This document shows positions 1-10,932 of a stretch of 61,677 nucleotides of DNA, piece after piece; positions within the stretch are counted from its first letter, which is position 1, and each line of letters starts with the position of its first letter. Origin of the DNA: a bacterium (GTDB lineage: Bacteria; Armatimonadota; UBA5829); contig JAJFUS010000010.1 of NCBI GenBank assembly GCA_021372295.1, forward strand, positions 1 through 61,677, read 5' to 3'. The translations under genes and the position numbers were made by a program. Below the pieces are notes generated by a model. It was not told the origin of the DNA. It ran no database searches and was given only the letters and a program-made list of their open reading frames with translations.

Positions 1-331
1 AGCTGCTGCCATCCAGAATCGTCTCATACGTAGCTGGCCTCCGCTGGCTGAGCAACGTCTCAGTGCCCGAAAAACCACCGTAAAGCTTCACGCCGGCAGG
101 CAGAGTGAAGCACTCATTATACGTTCCCTGCTTTACCCATATCTGGTCGCCGCTAGCAGAAGCCGTAATGGCTGCGGCGACAGTTTTTTCCGCGTTTGTC
201 CAACTAAGGCCGTCGCCGGAATCGTCCGTTCTGGCGGAGTCGACATAATGGACATCTGCCAGAGCAGGAATTGTCCAACGCAAAGTGATACAAATGATTA
301 GTATTACCAAAAATCGAGACTTACATTCCAT
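1..331 (-). CDS. Secreted right-handed beta-helix protein, N-terminal part only (runs off the window)
   Basis: About 110 codons are open from an ATG at 331 to the left edge. An SD core GGAGG lies at 337-341. The product starts MECKSRFLVILI, a signal peptide ending near ALA-DV. It continues with the pattern of DUF1565-type pectate-lyase-like folds: HYVDS, then SGDQIWVKQGTYNECFTL, then GVKLYGGFSGTE. The first residues and the 5' untranslated sequence closely match the large protein starting at 41205, so the two are paralogues. Export is inferred; the function of the missing C-terminal part cannot be seen. Confidence 0.8.
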   Translation of the reverse strand, partial: MECKSRFLVILIICITLRWTIPALADVHYVDSARTDDSGDGLSWTNAEKTVAAAITASASGDQIWVKQGTYNECFTLPAGVKLYGGFSGTETLLSQRRPATYETILDGSS

Positions 332-569
332 TGTTGCCTCCAATAGTACTTGATAGGGTTGATTGCCATAAATGTGCGGCATGTGAAGAACTCTGCAAGT
401 CACCTCCCATCGAACACCAAAATGCCCAGCACCCATGAATAATACATTATTATAGTGCTTGTATGGTTGGCAGTCAATTAATTAATTGCAATCGTGGTGA
501 TTTGATGTTGACTATATATACACAAATTGGACACACAGCTGAGTCAGTTGCACTAGAACCGACAGTTCT

Positions 570-1827
570 ATGGCATTTCAAAAATTATACGTCGTACAGA
601 TTCTTAAAACGGTTATTGGCTTGAGGTCGCCATTCATCTGCTGGCTCACATCATTCTTTCGCTCAAAATATGATCTGACTCTTGAGACCATAGCTCTCCG
701 CATCCATGTGTGTCGCAAAAAGTCGATCCGAGACGAAATACCATCATTAATATCTGTGCGAGTATTGATTCTGTGGCACCATATTTCTATGTTGGAATGG
801 TTTATCTTCTTGATTCATCTACTACGCGGCCAGTTTACATCACGCCAAGTGCTCATTGCTGAAAATATATATCTTCACAGTCAGCTTGCTCTATTCGATT
901 CGCAAGTTCTCTCCGACAAACGTTCAAAGTCCAGAGCAACACCGGCATTCCGTCAACTCTGGGCGCTCTTGTCAAAGGTTTTTGCGGAATGGCGATCAGT
1001 GCTTGTTGTAGTAAAGCCAGAGACAATGATCCTTTGGCACAAAGTTGGTTTCCGACTATTCTGGAAGCACAAGTCACGTCGCAAAAACGGCCGTCCAGTT
1101 GCTTCGGCTGAAATGCTACGACTGATCAAAAAGATTAGCGCGGATAATCCGTTCTGGAGTCCTGAGCGAATTTATAGTCAACTGATTGACCTTGGATTTA
1201 GCCCGCCATTACCGAACATCATTCGAAAATGTCTGCCAAAAACCGATTCATGACGCGAGTAAATCGGCTCAAAGATGGAGAGATTTTCTCGCGAATCATA
1301 TGGATACAACCTAGTCGATGGACTTTACCGTCGTCCCAACACTCATATTTCGGCTTATTTACATGTTTCATAGTAAGCCACGAACGCAGGGAGATTGTCC
1401 ACTTTGGAGTCACACAGCATCCGACGATGTTGTGGATCATCCAACAGCCCCGAGAAGCGACAAGTTTGGTATTCAGCCAAAATACACTATCCGCGACAAC
1501 GACCATATATGGCAGCAACGTGCCCACATATCTCAGAAATTGCGGAATTGAAGGAGTTAGGATCGCTTATCACTATCTCTTGCAAATCCGTTCGCGGAGA
1601 GAGCCATTGAAATTCTACGGTGCGAACTTATCGATCACATTATCCCGATCAACAAACGTCATCCTCATAAACTGCTGAAAGAATGTATCGACAAGTATTA
1701 TCATGCTATCAGAACGCCTGGAGGTCTAGATCACAGGGCGCCGATTGTCGATCCACCGGATGATGTGCTTGAGTCAGAGCCGATTCTTGGCGGTCTGTAT
1801 CACAACTATTGTGCGAAAGCTGCCTGA
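570..1827 (+). pseudogene. Decayed DDE (rve-type) transposase, copy 1
   Basis: Several frames together give an IS3/IS481-like integrase-core transposase. An N-terminal helical part (TLETIALR) is followed by a second, homologous N-terminal part near 775-900. Then come TPAFRQLWALLSKVFAEWRS, KPETMILWHKVGFRLFWKHK and the core fragments DFTVVPTLIFR, SHERREIVHFGVTQHPT and YTIRDNDHIW. The C-terminal tail is GGLYHNYCAKAA with a stop at 1825-1827. Frameshifts and stops break it after about codon 225. The doubled N-terminus suggests a tandem or nested copy. The 332-569 stretch before it and 1828-2065 after it show no gene; 1828-1910 still resembles the 3' flank of the other copies. Confidence 0.8.
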
Positions 1828-2065
1828 TTTATCTTTTTAACGGGCTGTGTCTTAATTGCCGAAACTGATCCGGCGAGCGCTTTGTCACGCCTCAATGGTT
1901 TCGAAACAGCAAAATCACGCAATTACATCGGCCTTGTCAGGGTTAATTCTTCTGATAATTGGCTGGTTTGCCCTCCAGAAAACCCGTGAAGTTGCGGCTT
2001 TAAAAATCTAAAATCGCCGGTACGGACTTCTTGCAACTGACAAGCATTCCCATTCTGATCTCGCC

Positions 2066-5000
2066 TTATATCCGCTCGGATAGTATTTTTTCGGTCGATG
2101 ACACCCGCAATAATCGATGAATGTTTCCATCGCTACCCCTGAAACACGAACTCACGCCTGTTATAACAACAGTTTCGCCTTTCGCATAGCTACGTCCGTC
2201 GTGTGCAACACGAACTCCAACATCCGCTTCATCTTCGGTTTGGGTGCCATCATTCAGATCAGAGCCATCATCAATATAGAAGTATGTACCGTCAGGGTCG
2301 ATCTGGGTTACGATGCCGGATATTCGTACGAGGAGCCCGACATTATTGAGCCCTGAAGCACCATAAACGCCTGCCTGCCCATATCCTGCAACAGAGAACC
2401 AGTCGGCTCCACCAAGAGCACGATTTGTTAAATAGAACGGTGACACGTATCCGCTGCCCACACTAACAGATGAGTCGGCGATTACTACGCGCTCGCCATC
2501 TGTGTTTGTGGACATTGTCCCAGACACATTGACTCTTGAGCCCTCAGAGATACCATGTTCAGACTTCTCAACACGAATCCCCCAGGCTCTATCGTCGCCT
2601 GTAATGTTGAATGCATCTTTAAAGGCAGCGGTTACGATACAGCCTTTCAGAGTAACGGTTTCTCCATCGGATTTGGCTGCAATACGATCTAAATGGAACT
2701 CATCGGCACCAATGTCGATAATACCATATTGCACTCGAGGCTGCCCATCTATATCGAACATCGCATCTCCAGTAGTGAGCGCACACCCTGTATTGATGCA
2801 TGGAGAATCAATCGTCAGATGATAATCCCCGTCGCTATAATTTACAAAGCACGGATCAGCGCTTATATCGGTATCATTGAGACCATCCAGCACAGGGTCA
2901 TAGTTTGTAGTACTTCCGAAAACGTCATTGTTCAATATTGTAAGTGTGTCACTGGGAGACCAGCAGTAAAAGCCGGTGGTGTTGTATGCAAGTATGTTAT
3001 TGCAAATAGATGGAGTTGTAGGAAAAGACAAAGCTATACCTTGGCCGAAGTTTACGATCGTATTGTTGACTATTGTCGCCGGACAACCATAAGACATCGA
3101 GATACCTGATTGTGTCCCAGTTCCTACGATAACATTATTCGTTATAGTCGGTGCACAGTAATATGACATACCTATTCCAATCTGGCCCGAGGTTATCTTA
3201 TTGCCAATTATGACCGGTGAACATCTATACGAGGCAGTAATCGCAACCGGCCCTATCGTCGATGAACAAGTAATCTCATTGTTACTGATAAGCGGAGAAC
3301 AATCGTAATTCAGACTTATATATCCATTAAGCCGATTATTGCTAATTGCCGACATTGCAGTTTTATCATAAGAGCACGAGATATTGCCGGTTATTGTGAA
3401 ACCATCGACTGCAGCCGATTTCGCTCCGATAATACTGCCTACAACACTCGATTTATAAGTTTTAGGGTCTCGCTCATCACCAACACCCGAGTAACCGCCT
3501 TTCAAGAAGACTCCGCTCTTCAACGCAAATCCTCCAGAGTAAGTGCCTTTAGCAACACGGATTTCCTGACCGGCTATTGCAACATTCAAGGCAGCGATGA
3601 TAGTTGGGTATGCCCTAGTCCACGACGTCCCGTCAATGACCGTGTTGGTGGCAATAACCGTATTACTGTCAATGACCGCATCAGTATTACCTGCCTTGAC
3701 ATACACAGGCTTACCAACGTAGAGATAAGCAGGAACGGAAGTGCTGCCATTGCTATTTGTCGTGTTGGCAAAATCAACTGTACCTGTGTATAGCCCGGCA
3801 GCCAATGCTTTTGCGTTTTTGTTTATCGCTATATTAACCAGAACGTTCTCGCCAGGCGCGATTGTCCCGCTGCTTAATGACGGCGTTATCCATGTTGACG
3901 TAGAGCTTGCAGACCACGTAATAGAGCCATAACCTACGTTACTCAACCTATATTGTCTTGCACCAGGGCTAAAAGGTCCGCCAACGGCACCACACGAGAT
4001 TATTCCTGCAGGCGATTGAACAGACAGAGAACCGCCCTTAATTGTCAAACTAACAGTGCGAGTGGTACTTCCGTGCGTATTGGTCGTGTTTGTAAACTTT
4101 ATGGCACCCGAGTATGTGCCCCCTGTCAAATTCTCAGCTGAGTCATTGATCTCGACTGTCACCGTTGTGCTGGACAGCGGCTCGATTACACCTTCTGTGC
4201 AGGATACTGTAAGCCAACTCGTTGAATTTGTAATATTCCAACTGAGACTCTCGAAACCGGCGTTTCTAATGGTATAAGTCTGACTTCGCGGTTTAATTGG
4301 TTGACCGGGTTCCCTTTTAGAGGATAATACGGTTGATGGCGACACGACCATTTTCGCCGATACAATATTCAAATCGACCGATAGCTTTATCTGATTGTTA
4401 TTTACCGCGCTGCTCGTAATGGTCACAACATCCGAGTACTGACCTTCAGATATTGCATCTGCTGATGAATTGATTGAAACTTCCAGTTGCACACTTTCAC
4501 CGGGCTCTATGGTTCCTCCCGTAATCGACAGGCTCACCCAGCTTTTTGTCTTAGCGGCTGACCAGGTAATTGCTGCATTGGACATATTCACAAGAGTGTA
4601 TGTCTTGCTCGTCGATGAGAATGGTCCGCCATAAGGGCCCATGCAACCAAGCCCGGTTAGGGGTTGGACGCTCAAGCCTGACTCTCCGCGGTCACGTTTG
4701 ACATAGCAGCCGGTCCTCTGCGGGTCGTGCCCTTGCATTGCCCACTCTATGCGCTGTTGGGTCGGCGCAAAGTCCCATACACCGACATGGCTATTGGTCT
4801 CAGCTAATCCGCCAAGAACTTCAATACTGCCGTTACCGTCCAAATCAGCAATGGATGGGCAACAATTGATATATTGGTACAGTCCAAGGCTGCTTCTCGC
4901 CAGAGCGCCGGTGGACACGAGCGGAGTGCCATTGTTGTGCCATATCCAGAGGCCGTCGCGAGAGGAGCCGATAACATCCATACTGCCGTCTCCGTCAACA

Positions 5001-7876
5001 TCACCTATCCCGCCCACGGTAGTCAAATTATACCATGCCGAATAATTCGACACAGGCCAGCCACTAACCGAAGTGGCATCATGATGTAGAGCATATACGT
5101 GTGCATTGCCAAACCCTCCGATGAGAATCTCGAGATCTCCGTCATCATCCATATCTCCCAGAACAAGATGGCCGCCGCGCTTATATCGAACATTGCTCCA
5201 CGCGGAACTGTATAGACTGCCATATTTGTTTAGCACGGTAATCTGGTTAAGAAATGGAATACTAGCACGTCCATTAGGCATTCCTGATGAAAGCACTATC
5301 TCCATGTCACCGTTATTATCAAGGTCTCCCATCACGACGCCCATCGGCATGAGACTATTCGGAACCGTATATGGCCAGCCTGTTTTGATTTGCCCTTTGT
5401 TGTTGAACGCATAGACAAACCCACCGCCGGAATCACAATCTGCTTGAACAGCGATGATATCCAGACTTCCATCATTGTCTATATCACCAACGGCAATGGT
5501 ATCGCCTTGCGTATCCTGAGTAGTCTGCCCTCCACCAAGATAGACCGGAAAACCCGACAGAGATTGACCATTGCAGTCCACCGCATTGACATATATTCTA
5601 TCTACACTTAATGCATCAGTTGTAAGGATCTCATAGACAACCTCAAGCCCTGGTTTGGAAGGATCAATATCTGCAACAACCGGCTGGCTGGTAACAAAGT
5701 AATGAAGCCCTGGATCCGAGATAGGCCAACCGGAAAGCTCTGTTCCATCAGGTTTCAATGCATGGAGAATGTCACATGCGGTTGAACTGCTTCTGTACGT
5801 CGGCAGTAATATCTCCACCTGCCCATCGCCGTCCAAATCACCAAAGCTGGGATTATAATCCGAGGTTAGATTAGTTATTTGCTTTGGCCACGCGCTGTTG
5901 TATGGGGTGCCATCTTGGTTGTAGACCATCACGCTAAATGGATAATATGTAACGACAACTTCCTTCAGCCCGTCTCCGTTGAGATCGACCGGCGTTACCG
6001 AATCAGCCAAATTGAGCGCTACATACTTTGGCCATCCGGCTCTGTTCGGCCAGGGAACGTTCAAACCGATCACTCGTGTGACGCTGTAGTCGCCGTCGCC
6101 GGAGATCGAAAGTTGCATAGGAATATCATAAGGATGAGGCGCATCTTCGGATATGGATAATTCAAAGGTGGCTTCTATCTCATTTCCGTTTGCAATATCG
6201 CCACATGAATACTCATTACTGCCTATCGTGATGTAATGGTCATCAGTCGATAACACAGCACCGACGCCGGTAATATCAGCGCCGATATTCTTAAGGTTAA
6301 CCTTCAAAGAAATATGTTCTCCGCTGTCTGCAGCTTGATCATTATCTCCAGAGGAGTCGTCAACATCCACATGTGTCGCCAAGATACACGGCCCGTAAGT
6401 CTGCTCGCATGCTCTCTCAAGATTCAGACGTCCTGCCCCGAGAGAGCATTCCAGCCCAGGGTTTTCAGCCGAAATATCGTCCGCACTGGCAAGCAACACA
6501 CTTTCCACCTGATCACGAGTCCATGTCGGATTCATCGACCAGAGCAAAGCAGCTGCGCCTGACACAAACGGACACGCCATGCTTGTGCCGCTCAACCGGT
6601 AATATGTCGAACCTACGATGTGGGTTCCACCATCATCGTAAAGATCCGTACCGGACGCCCGAAGTGACAGAATATCGCTACCTGGAGCGGATATATCTAT
6701 TCCGGGACCATAGTTTGAGTAATCAGCTCTTTCGTCCAGGTAATTTGTAGCAGCAACGGCAATCGTTTTGGAATAGTTGGCCGGCGACTGGAATTTCACA
6801 TCACAACTCGAGTTACCTGCCGAAAAAACTACAATACAACCGCAACTACGAGCGTAATCTATGGCATCTTCAAGCGTTTGATTGGAGGCAACACCAGCTG
6901 AACCCCATGAATCACTGAGTATTTTAGCGCCATTTGCCGCCGCATACTGTATGCCCGCCGCACAGACGGCAGTTGTAGAATTTGAAAACACTCTCACAGG
7001 CATTATTTTACATTTCGGCGCCACCCCGACTACACCCACAGCGTTGTCTCCAGTCGCTGCGATAATGCCAGCGCAATGGGTGCCGTGTCCTATGGTATCA
7101 AGCGTATTGTTGTTGCTATCGCTGAAATTCCATCCGTATACATCGTCAATCAGACCATTGCCATCATCATCCACACTATTGCCGGCTATTTCATCAGAGT
7201 TCGTCCAGATATTGGCAGCAATATCTGCATGGTTTCTATCTACTCCCGTATCAACTACCGCCACGATTACATCTTCACCTTGCGAGCTATCCCACGGCAT
7301 CTCACATTGTAATTTTTTCAGCCCCCACATATCGGAATAAACCTGATTCCACGAGTAAACGGGCGGCACTTGCAGATCAGTGTTGTAGTAATAGTCATCG
7401 GGAAGCCAGTCCAGTGAAAGAATATAATTGGGCTGCGCATATTCCACCGAAGGGTCATTCGCATATTGCTCGACAGCTTGTTTTACATCTATATCTTCAT
7501 CGAAAACCAACCTATACACACGCTGAAGACCTTTGTCCATCTGAACAGCAGAGGCGCATGAGTTCAATGTGCGCTGGCCCGTAGTTTCACCGGCATTTGG
7601 AAAAACCTTGTCCATTCTTTTCAGATTAAACTTGGTGTTGATTTTCTGCAATGTGTCGGGCGTACTATCGGCATCCAGAGAAGTAATAACAGCGTCGTCA
7701 CCCTTAAACTTAACCAAAACCTCACCGGCTACAAAACTATCGCTTGCCGGATAGGGCAATGGATTCGTGTCGTAAGAGCTAACGCCATTAGGTGATGCAA
7801 CAGCCGGTGGAATAGGCAATGCAAGTGTAATCAAACCCATCAAAACAATAAAGACAATTGCAGAAAGCTTGTGCAT
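2066..7876 (-). CDS. Very large secreted S8 subtilase mosaic: protease, FG-GAP/VCBS repeats, BACON-like domains, beta-helix, OB-like domains
   Basis: 1,936 residues. I start at ATG 7876 (MHKLSAIVF) because GAGG lies 8 nt upstream; a GTG three codons earlier lacks spacing. Signal peptide to about 27; I9-like propeptide about 45-150. In the S8 domain (about 185-500) the catalytic residues are Asp209 (VVDTGVD), His264 (GHGTHCAG) and Ser432 (SGTSMACP), with oxyanion Asn355 (SAGN). Seven calcium-loop repeats follow, such as DLNGDGLKEV, DLDGDGQVEI and DVDGDGSMDV. Next are three BACON-like modules, each with a W-S-A/N-I strand and a GxIxPxxxxxVxVxI tail. A DUF1565-like beta-helix and two OB-like domains (YFYIDDGSD) end it. 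No sorting signal is evident. An extracellular protease and adhesion/binding role is inferred from the domains. Confidence 0.9.
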   Translation of the reverse strand: MHKLSAIVFIVLMGLITLALPIPPAVASPNGVSSYDTNPLPYPASDSFVAGEVLVKFKGDDAVITSLDADSTPDTLQKINTKFNLKRMDKVFPNAGETTGQRTLNSCASAVQMDKGLQRVYRLVFDEDIDVKQAVEQYANDPSVEYAQPNYILSLDWLPDDYYYNTDLQVPPVYSWNQVYSDMWGLKKLQCEMPWDSSQGEDVIVAVVDTGVDRNHADIAANIWTNSDEIAGNSVDDDGNGLIDDVYGWNFSDSNNNTLDTIGHGTHCAGIIAATGDNAVGVVGVAPKCKIMPVRVFSNSTTAVCAAGIQYAAANGAKILSDSWGSAGVASNQTLEDAIDYARSCGCIVVFSAGNSSCDVKFQSPANYSKTIAVAATNYLDERADYSNYGPGIDISAPGSDILSLRASGTDLYDDGGTHIVGSTYYRLSGTSMACPFVSGAAALLWSMNPTWTRDQVESVLLASADDISAENPGLECSLGAGRLNLERACEQTYGPCILATHVDVDDSSGDNDQAADSGEHISLKVNLKNIGADITGVGAVLSTDDHYITIGSNEYSCGDIANGNEIEATFELSISEDAPHPYDIPMQLSISGDGDYSVTRVIGLNVPWPNRAGWPKYVALNLADSVTPVDLNGDGLKEVVVTYYPFSVMVYNQDGTPYNSAWPKQITNLTSDYNPSFGDLDGDGQVEILLPTYRSSSTACDILHALKPDGTELSGWPISDPGLHYFVTSQPVVADIDPSKPGLEVVYEILTTDALSVDRIYVNAVDCNGQSLSGFPVYLGGGQTTQDTQGDTIAVGDIDNDGSLDIIAVQADCDSGGGFVYAFNNKGQIKTGWPYTVPNSLMPMGVVMGDLDNNGDMEIVLSSGMPNGRASIPFLNQITVLNKYGSLYSSAWSNVRYKRGGHLVLGDMDDDGDLEILIGGFGNAHVYALHHDATSVSGWPVSNYSAWYNLTTVGGIGDVDGDGSMDVIGSSRDGLWIWHNNGTPLVSTGALARSSLGLYQYINCCPSIADLDGNGSIEVLGGLAETNSHVGVWDFAPTQQRIEWAMQGHDPQRTGCYVKRDRGESGLSVQPLTGLGCMGPYGGPFSSTSKTYTLVNMSNAAITWSAAKTKSWVSLSITGGTIEPGESVQLEVSINSSADAISEGQYSDVVTITSSAVNNNQIKLSVDLNIVSAKMVVSPSTVLSSKREPGQPIKPRSQTYTIRNAGFESLSWNITNSTSWLTVSCTEGVIEPLSSTTVTVEINDSAENLTGGTYSGAIKFTNTTNTHGSTTRTVSLTIKGGSLSVQSPAGIISCGAVGGPFSPGARQYRLSNVGYGSITWSASSTSTWITPSLSSGTIAPGENVLVNIAINKNAKALAAGLYTGTVDFANTTNSNGSTSVPAYLYVGKPVYVKAGNTDAVIDSNTVIATNTVIDGTSWTRAYPTIIAALNVAIAGQEIRVAKGTYSGGFALKSGVFLKGGYSGVGDERDPKTYKSSVVGSIIGAKSAAVDGFTITGNISCSYDKTAMSAISNNRLNGYISLNYDCSPLISNNEITCSSTIGPVAITASYRCSPVIIGNKITSGQIGIGMSYYCAPTITNNVIVGTGTQSGISMSYGCPATIVNNTIVNFGQGIALSFPTTPSICNNILAYNTTGFYCWSPSDTLTILNNDVFGSTTNYDPVLDGLNDTDISADPCFVNYSDGDYHLTIDSPCINTGCALTTGDAMFDIDGQPRVQYGIIDIGADEFHLDRIAAKSDGETVTLKGCIVTAAFKDAFNITGDDRAWGIRVEKSEHGISEGSRVNVSGTMSTNTDGERVVIADSSVSVGSGYVSPFYLTNRALGGADWFSVAGYGQAGVYGASGLNNVGLLVRISGIVTQIDPDGTYFYIDDGSDLNDGTQTEDEADVGVRVAHDGRSYAKGETVVITGVSSCFRGSDGNIHRLLRVSSTEKILSERI

Positions 7877-8099
7877 GATAGACACCTCGCGAAATTGATG
7901 TGCTTATTGCAGCTTTTGACAGTGGTTGTAAAGCAAAAATGGCACTAATGTACCAAGCATACATGCTGTGTTAGTTTATCACATTTTTTCGGTTGTTTCA
8001 AGAATATTGCACATTCGGGTCTAGATTTACCATACATATGGCACAGTTAGTGTTTACGAATAAGGAGTTTTTCTTATAGGTTGCTTGCCTAGAACAATA

Positions 8100-8796
8100 A
8101 CCAGGAGGTGTCGTCCGCAAGAAGTCCATCCGAACTCAAAATACCGAATCCAGTTGTTTCGGATATCGCTTTATGATAACATATCAGTATTCTTGAGTTA
8201 TTGAATTATGTCCTTGTGCTATACCAGGAGAAACAAGCAAAAGGCGTTGTTACTAAACCACGTTGCACTCCGGCCTTTCGTCTGATGTGTCTATCTCTGA
8301 TGAATGTCCTTGCCGAATGGAAAGACGCTATTCTCTTTGTGAAATCGGAGACAGTGATCCTTTAGCACAAAGTTGGTTTCCGACTATTCTGGAAGCACAA
8401 ATCTCGGCGCAGAAACGAGCGTCCTATTTATTATCCTGTGCGAACTCACAGCGCCCTGGATCACATGCCACCGATTGTTGACCTCACGGTTGAGAGGCCG
8501 CAGCTCTCGCCCGATGCCACGTTGAAATCCGAGCCGATCCTTGGCGGATTATATCACAACTACCAGTCGAAAGCCGCCTGATTATTGACGTCCAAATATT
8601 TGATTCCAATCGCCGGTCTGACCTGGCGATTGGCCTAGTCACGTCTGTTTTCCGTGCGATTATATCATCACGCCGTTTGTTTTGTCTCTTAAGGTCATTT
8701 CCCTGCGACTGAGACACCGTTGTGACGAACCGATAGCCGAAAAATCCTAACGAAACACTAGATAAACTGCTCGGATGAGGTTTTTGCGAGGAACAG
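8100..8796 (+). mobile_element. Transposase relic, copy 2, internally deleted, with 3' flank
   Basis: Nucleotides near 8105-8150 match the first N-terminal part of copy 1. TKPRCTPAFRLM and AEWKDAILFVKSETVIL then appear, followed by an in-frame stop. The stretch around 8355-8402 is nearly identical to copy 1 at 1028-1075. It then jumps directly to the C-terminal tail (SEPILGGLYHNYQSKAA, stop near 8580), so roughly 170 codons are deleted. The flank to 8796 is shared with copy 3 and ends ATGAGGTTTTTGCGAGG followed by (A/C)ACAG, which I take as the right end of the element. The 7877-8099 stretch shows no gene. Confidence 0.75.
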
Positions 8797-10413
8797 GGCT
8801 GGACCACCCGTTTTTATCGACAGATCATGAATCCGCTCATTCTGGACTCGACCAAAAGGCATCGTTTCCTTGGTCTGGTGGTCGTGCTGCTGCTGGCGGC
8901 TGTCGCCATGCTTCCGCTGAAGCTCGTGACCGTGAAGATGCTTCCATTCGATAACAAAAGCGAGTTCCAGGTGGTGGTCGATATGCCAGTCGGCACGACT
9001 CTTGAGCAGACCGCCGCCGCGACTAACGCAATGGCCGAATACCCGCGCACAATACCCGAAGTGACCGATGTCGAAAGCTACGTCGGAACCGCGAGTCCAT
9101 ACAACTTTAATGGGCTCGTGCGGCACTACTTCCTAAGACAGGGCTTTAATGTAGCCGATCTTCAGGTCAATCTTGTCGGTAAGAACGAGCGCCACCGCCA
9201 GAGCCACGCGATAGCCAAATCTGTGCGCGGCAAGATCCATGAGATCGCGCGAAGATACGGGGCGAACGCCAAGGTAGCCGAGGTACCGCCAGGTCCGCCA
9301 GTGCTGCAAACCTTGGTAGCCGAAGTCTGCGGCCCGGATGATAAGACCCGCTGGCAGGTCGCGAAGCAGGTCCGAAACGTCTTCGAGCACACCGAAGGCG
9401 TGACCGACGTGGACTGGTATGTTGAAGCCAACCAGGTGAAGTATGAGCTTGTTCCCGACAAGGAGAAAGCGGCTCTGAACGGCATACCCACTGATCAACT
9501 AACACAGACAATAGCCCTGGCAGTCGCTGGCAGTGGGATTGAGCTTGCACACATACCGGAGGCAACGGAGGATGTGCCAATCTACCTGCAGCTTCCTCTT
9601 TCGCAAAGGTCTAGTCTGCAGGAGATTGAGAACATCCAGCTTCAGGGCGCATCGGGCAATCTTGTTCCGCTGGGCGAAGTCGTGCAAGTCAAACAAACCA
9701 CCCAGGACTTGAGCATCTACCACAAGAACCTGAAGCCTGTGGTCTATGTGACCGGTGACGTTGCGGGCGCTCAGGAAAGCCCGGTCTATGCGATAATGAA
9801 GATGAACCGGGCCATCAGCCAGATGAAGACCTCATTCGGCTACGAGGTTCAGCACTACACGACGACAGCGCCGTTCGACACGACAAAGTATGCGATGAAG
9901 TGGGACGGCGAGTGGCACATTACATATGAGGTCTTCAGGGACATGGGAGCTGCATTTGCAGCCGTTTTGGTCTTGATCTACATATTAGTGGTGGCATGGT
10001 TCAAGTCGTTCAAGACTCCGCTGATCATCATGGCCCCGATCCCGCTCACTCTCGTTGGAATTCTGCCTGCACACGCTCTGCTCGGGGCGTTTTTCACAGC
10101 GACCTCGATGATAGGCTTTATCGCTGGAGCAGGGATCATCGTGCGGAACTCTATTATCCTTGTGGACTTCATCGAGCTGCGAAGGAAACAAGGAATGCCG
10201 CTTGAGCAAGCCGTGGTCGACGCGGGAGCGGTGCGATTCAGGCCCATGCTCTTGACGGCTGCGGCAGTTATGGTAGGCGCATCAGTGATACTAATGGACC
10301 CGATCTTCCAGGGACTCGCGATATCGCTGATGGCGGGCGAGGTGGCATCGACGCTGCTTTCGAGAATGGCGGTTCCGGTGCTTTACTATATGAACGAGAG
10401 CGGGAAGTTCTGA
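8797..10413 (+). pseudogene. RND (AcrB/CusA-type) efflux pump, C-terminal half only
   Basis: About 530 residues against roughly 1,000-1,050 in complete family members. The frame is open from the transposase-relic junction ([16 protein letters not shown]), where an intact pump would continue upstream; an ATG at 8827 has no SD. Transmembrane helix 7 (about 14-30 from that ATG), the second periplasmic porter domain and helices 8-12 (about 375-520) are present, including the [18 protein letters not shown] stretch typical of the helix 10 region. Helices 1-6 and the first porter domain, with the proton-relay Asp residues, are missing. No adaptor or outer-membrane gene adjoins. Probably non-functional debris left by the element at 8100-8796. 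Confidence 0.85.
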
Positions 10414-10436
10414 CGAAGACTGGGGAACTACGACAT

Positions 10437-10470
10437 GGCTCGTGACTGTATTGGTCACGAGCCTGTTTTC
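10437..10470 (+). terminator. Rho-independent terminator after the RND fragment
   Basis: A perfect 10-bp stem, GGCTCGTGAC / GTCACGAGCC, with a 7-nt loop is followed by TGTTTTC. It sits between convergent genes, and its poor T run fits + strand termination best. Confidence 0.75.
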
Positions 10471-10473
10471 TGA

Positions 10474-10878
10474 TTAGGGCACTGCGGGTTCGTTGACCAG
10501 CTCGCCCATCTCGGCAACGAACCTGGTCATCGACTTCGCGAGGTGATCCAGTATTACCATCCATTCCAGTAAATGCTCTTCGCCAGCTTCGGTTAGCTCA
10601 TAGAGTCTTCGAGCGGGGCCTGCGCCGCTGACATCCCAAGTTGAGACAACAAACGAATTCTCCTCAAGCCGCCGCAAAGTGCGATACAGCGCACCGGGTT
10701 CTACCGTTGAGTCAGTGAGGGCGTGGTCCTGCATAGCGCCAATCAGTTCATAACCATGCGTCTTGCCTTGCTTCTTCAAAAGGTAAAGCACCAACGGCTC
10801 GACAAATCTGTATAAATTGCCCATCGCACACGAGCAGGGGTGACCCTCTCCGTGACGATGACAGTGTCCTCTTGGCAT
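10474..10878 (-). CDS. PadR-family transcriptional regulator with a Cys/His-rich N-terminus
   Basis: 134 residues. The PadR winged helix spans about 25-100 (FVEPLVLYLLKKQGKTHGYEL, GALYRTLRRLEENSFV, RRLYELTEAGEEHL) and a C-terminal dimerisation helix follows. The SD is AAGGAG before ATG. The first 18 residues contain HCHRHGEGHPCSC, an unusual cluster that could bind a metal. It lies last in a TSUP-PadR pair (55 nt apart). As the only regulator in the metal/sulfur cluster it is the natural candidate to bind the 19-bp dyads at 12423, 16090 and 17653; that link is inference. Confidence 0.85.
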   Translation of the reverse strand: MPRGHCHRHGEGHPCSCAMGNLYRFVEPLVLYLLKKQGKTHGYELIGAMQDHALTDSTVEPGALYRTLRRLEENSFVVSTWDVSGAGPARRLYELTEAGEEHLLEWMVILDHLAKSMTRFVAEMGELVNEPAVP

Positions 10879-10932
10879 GATTGTCTCCTTAGTGTGATCA
10901 GTTCGAATCAGGAACTGCCGCAGTTGGCTTTT

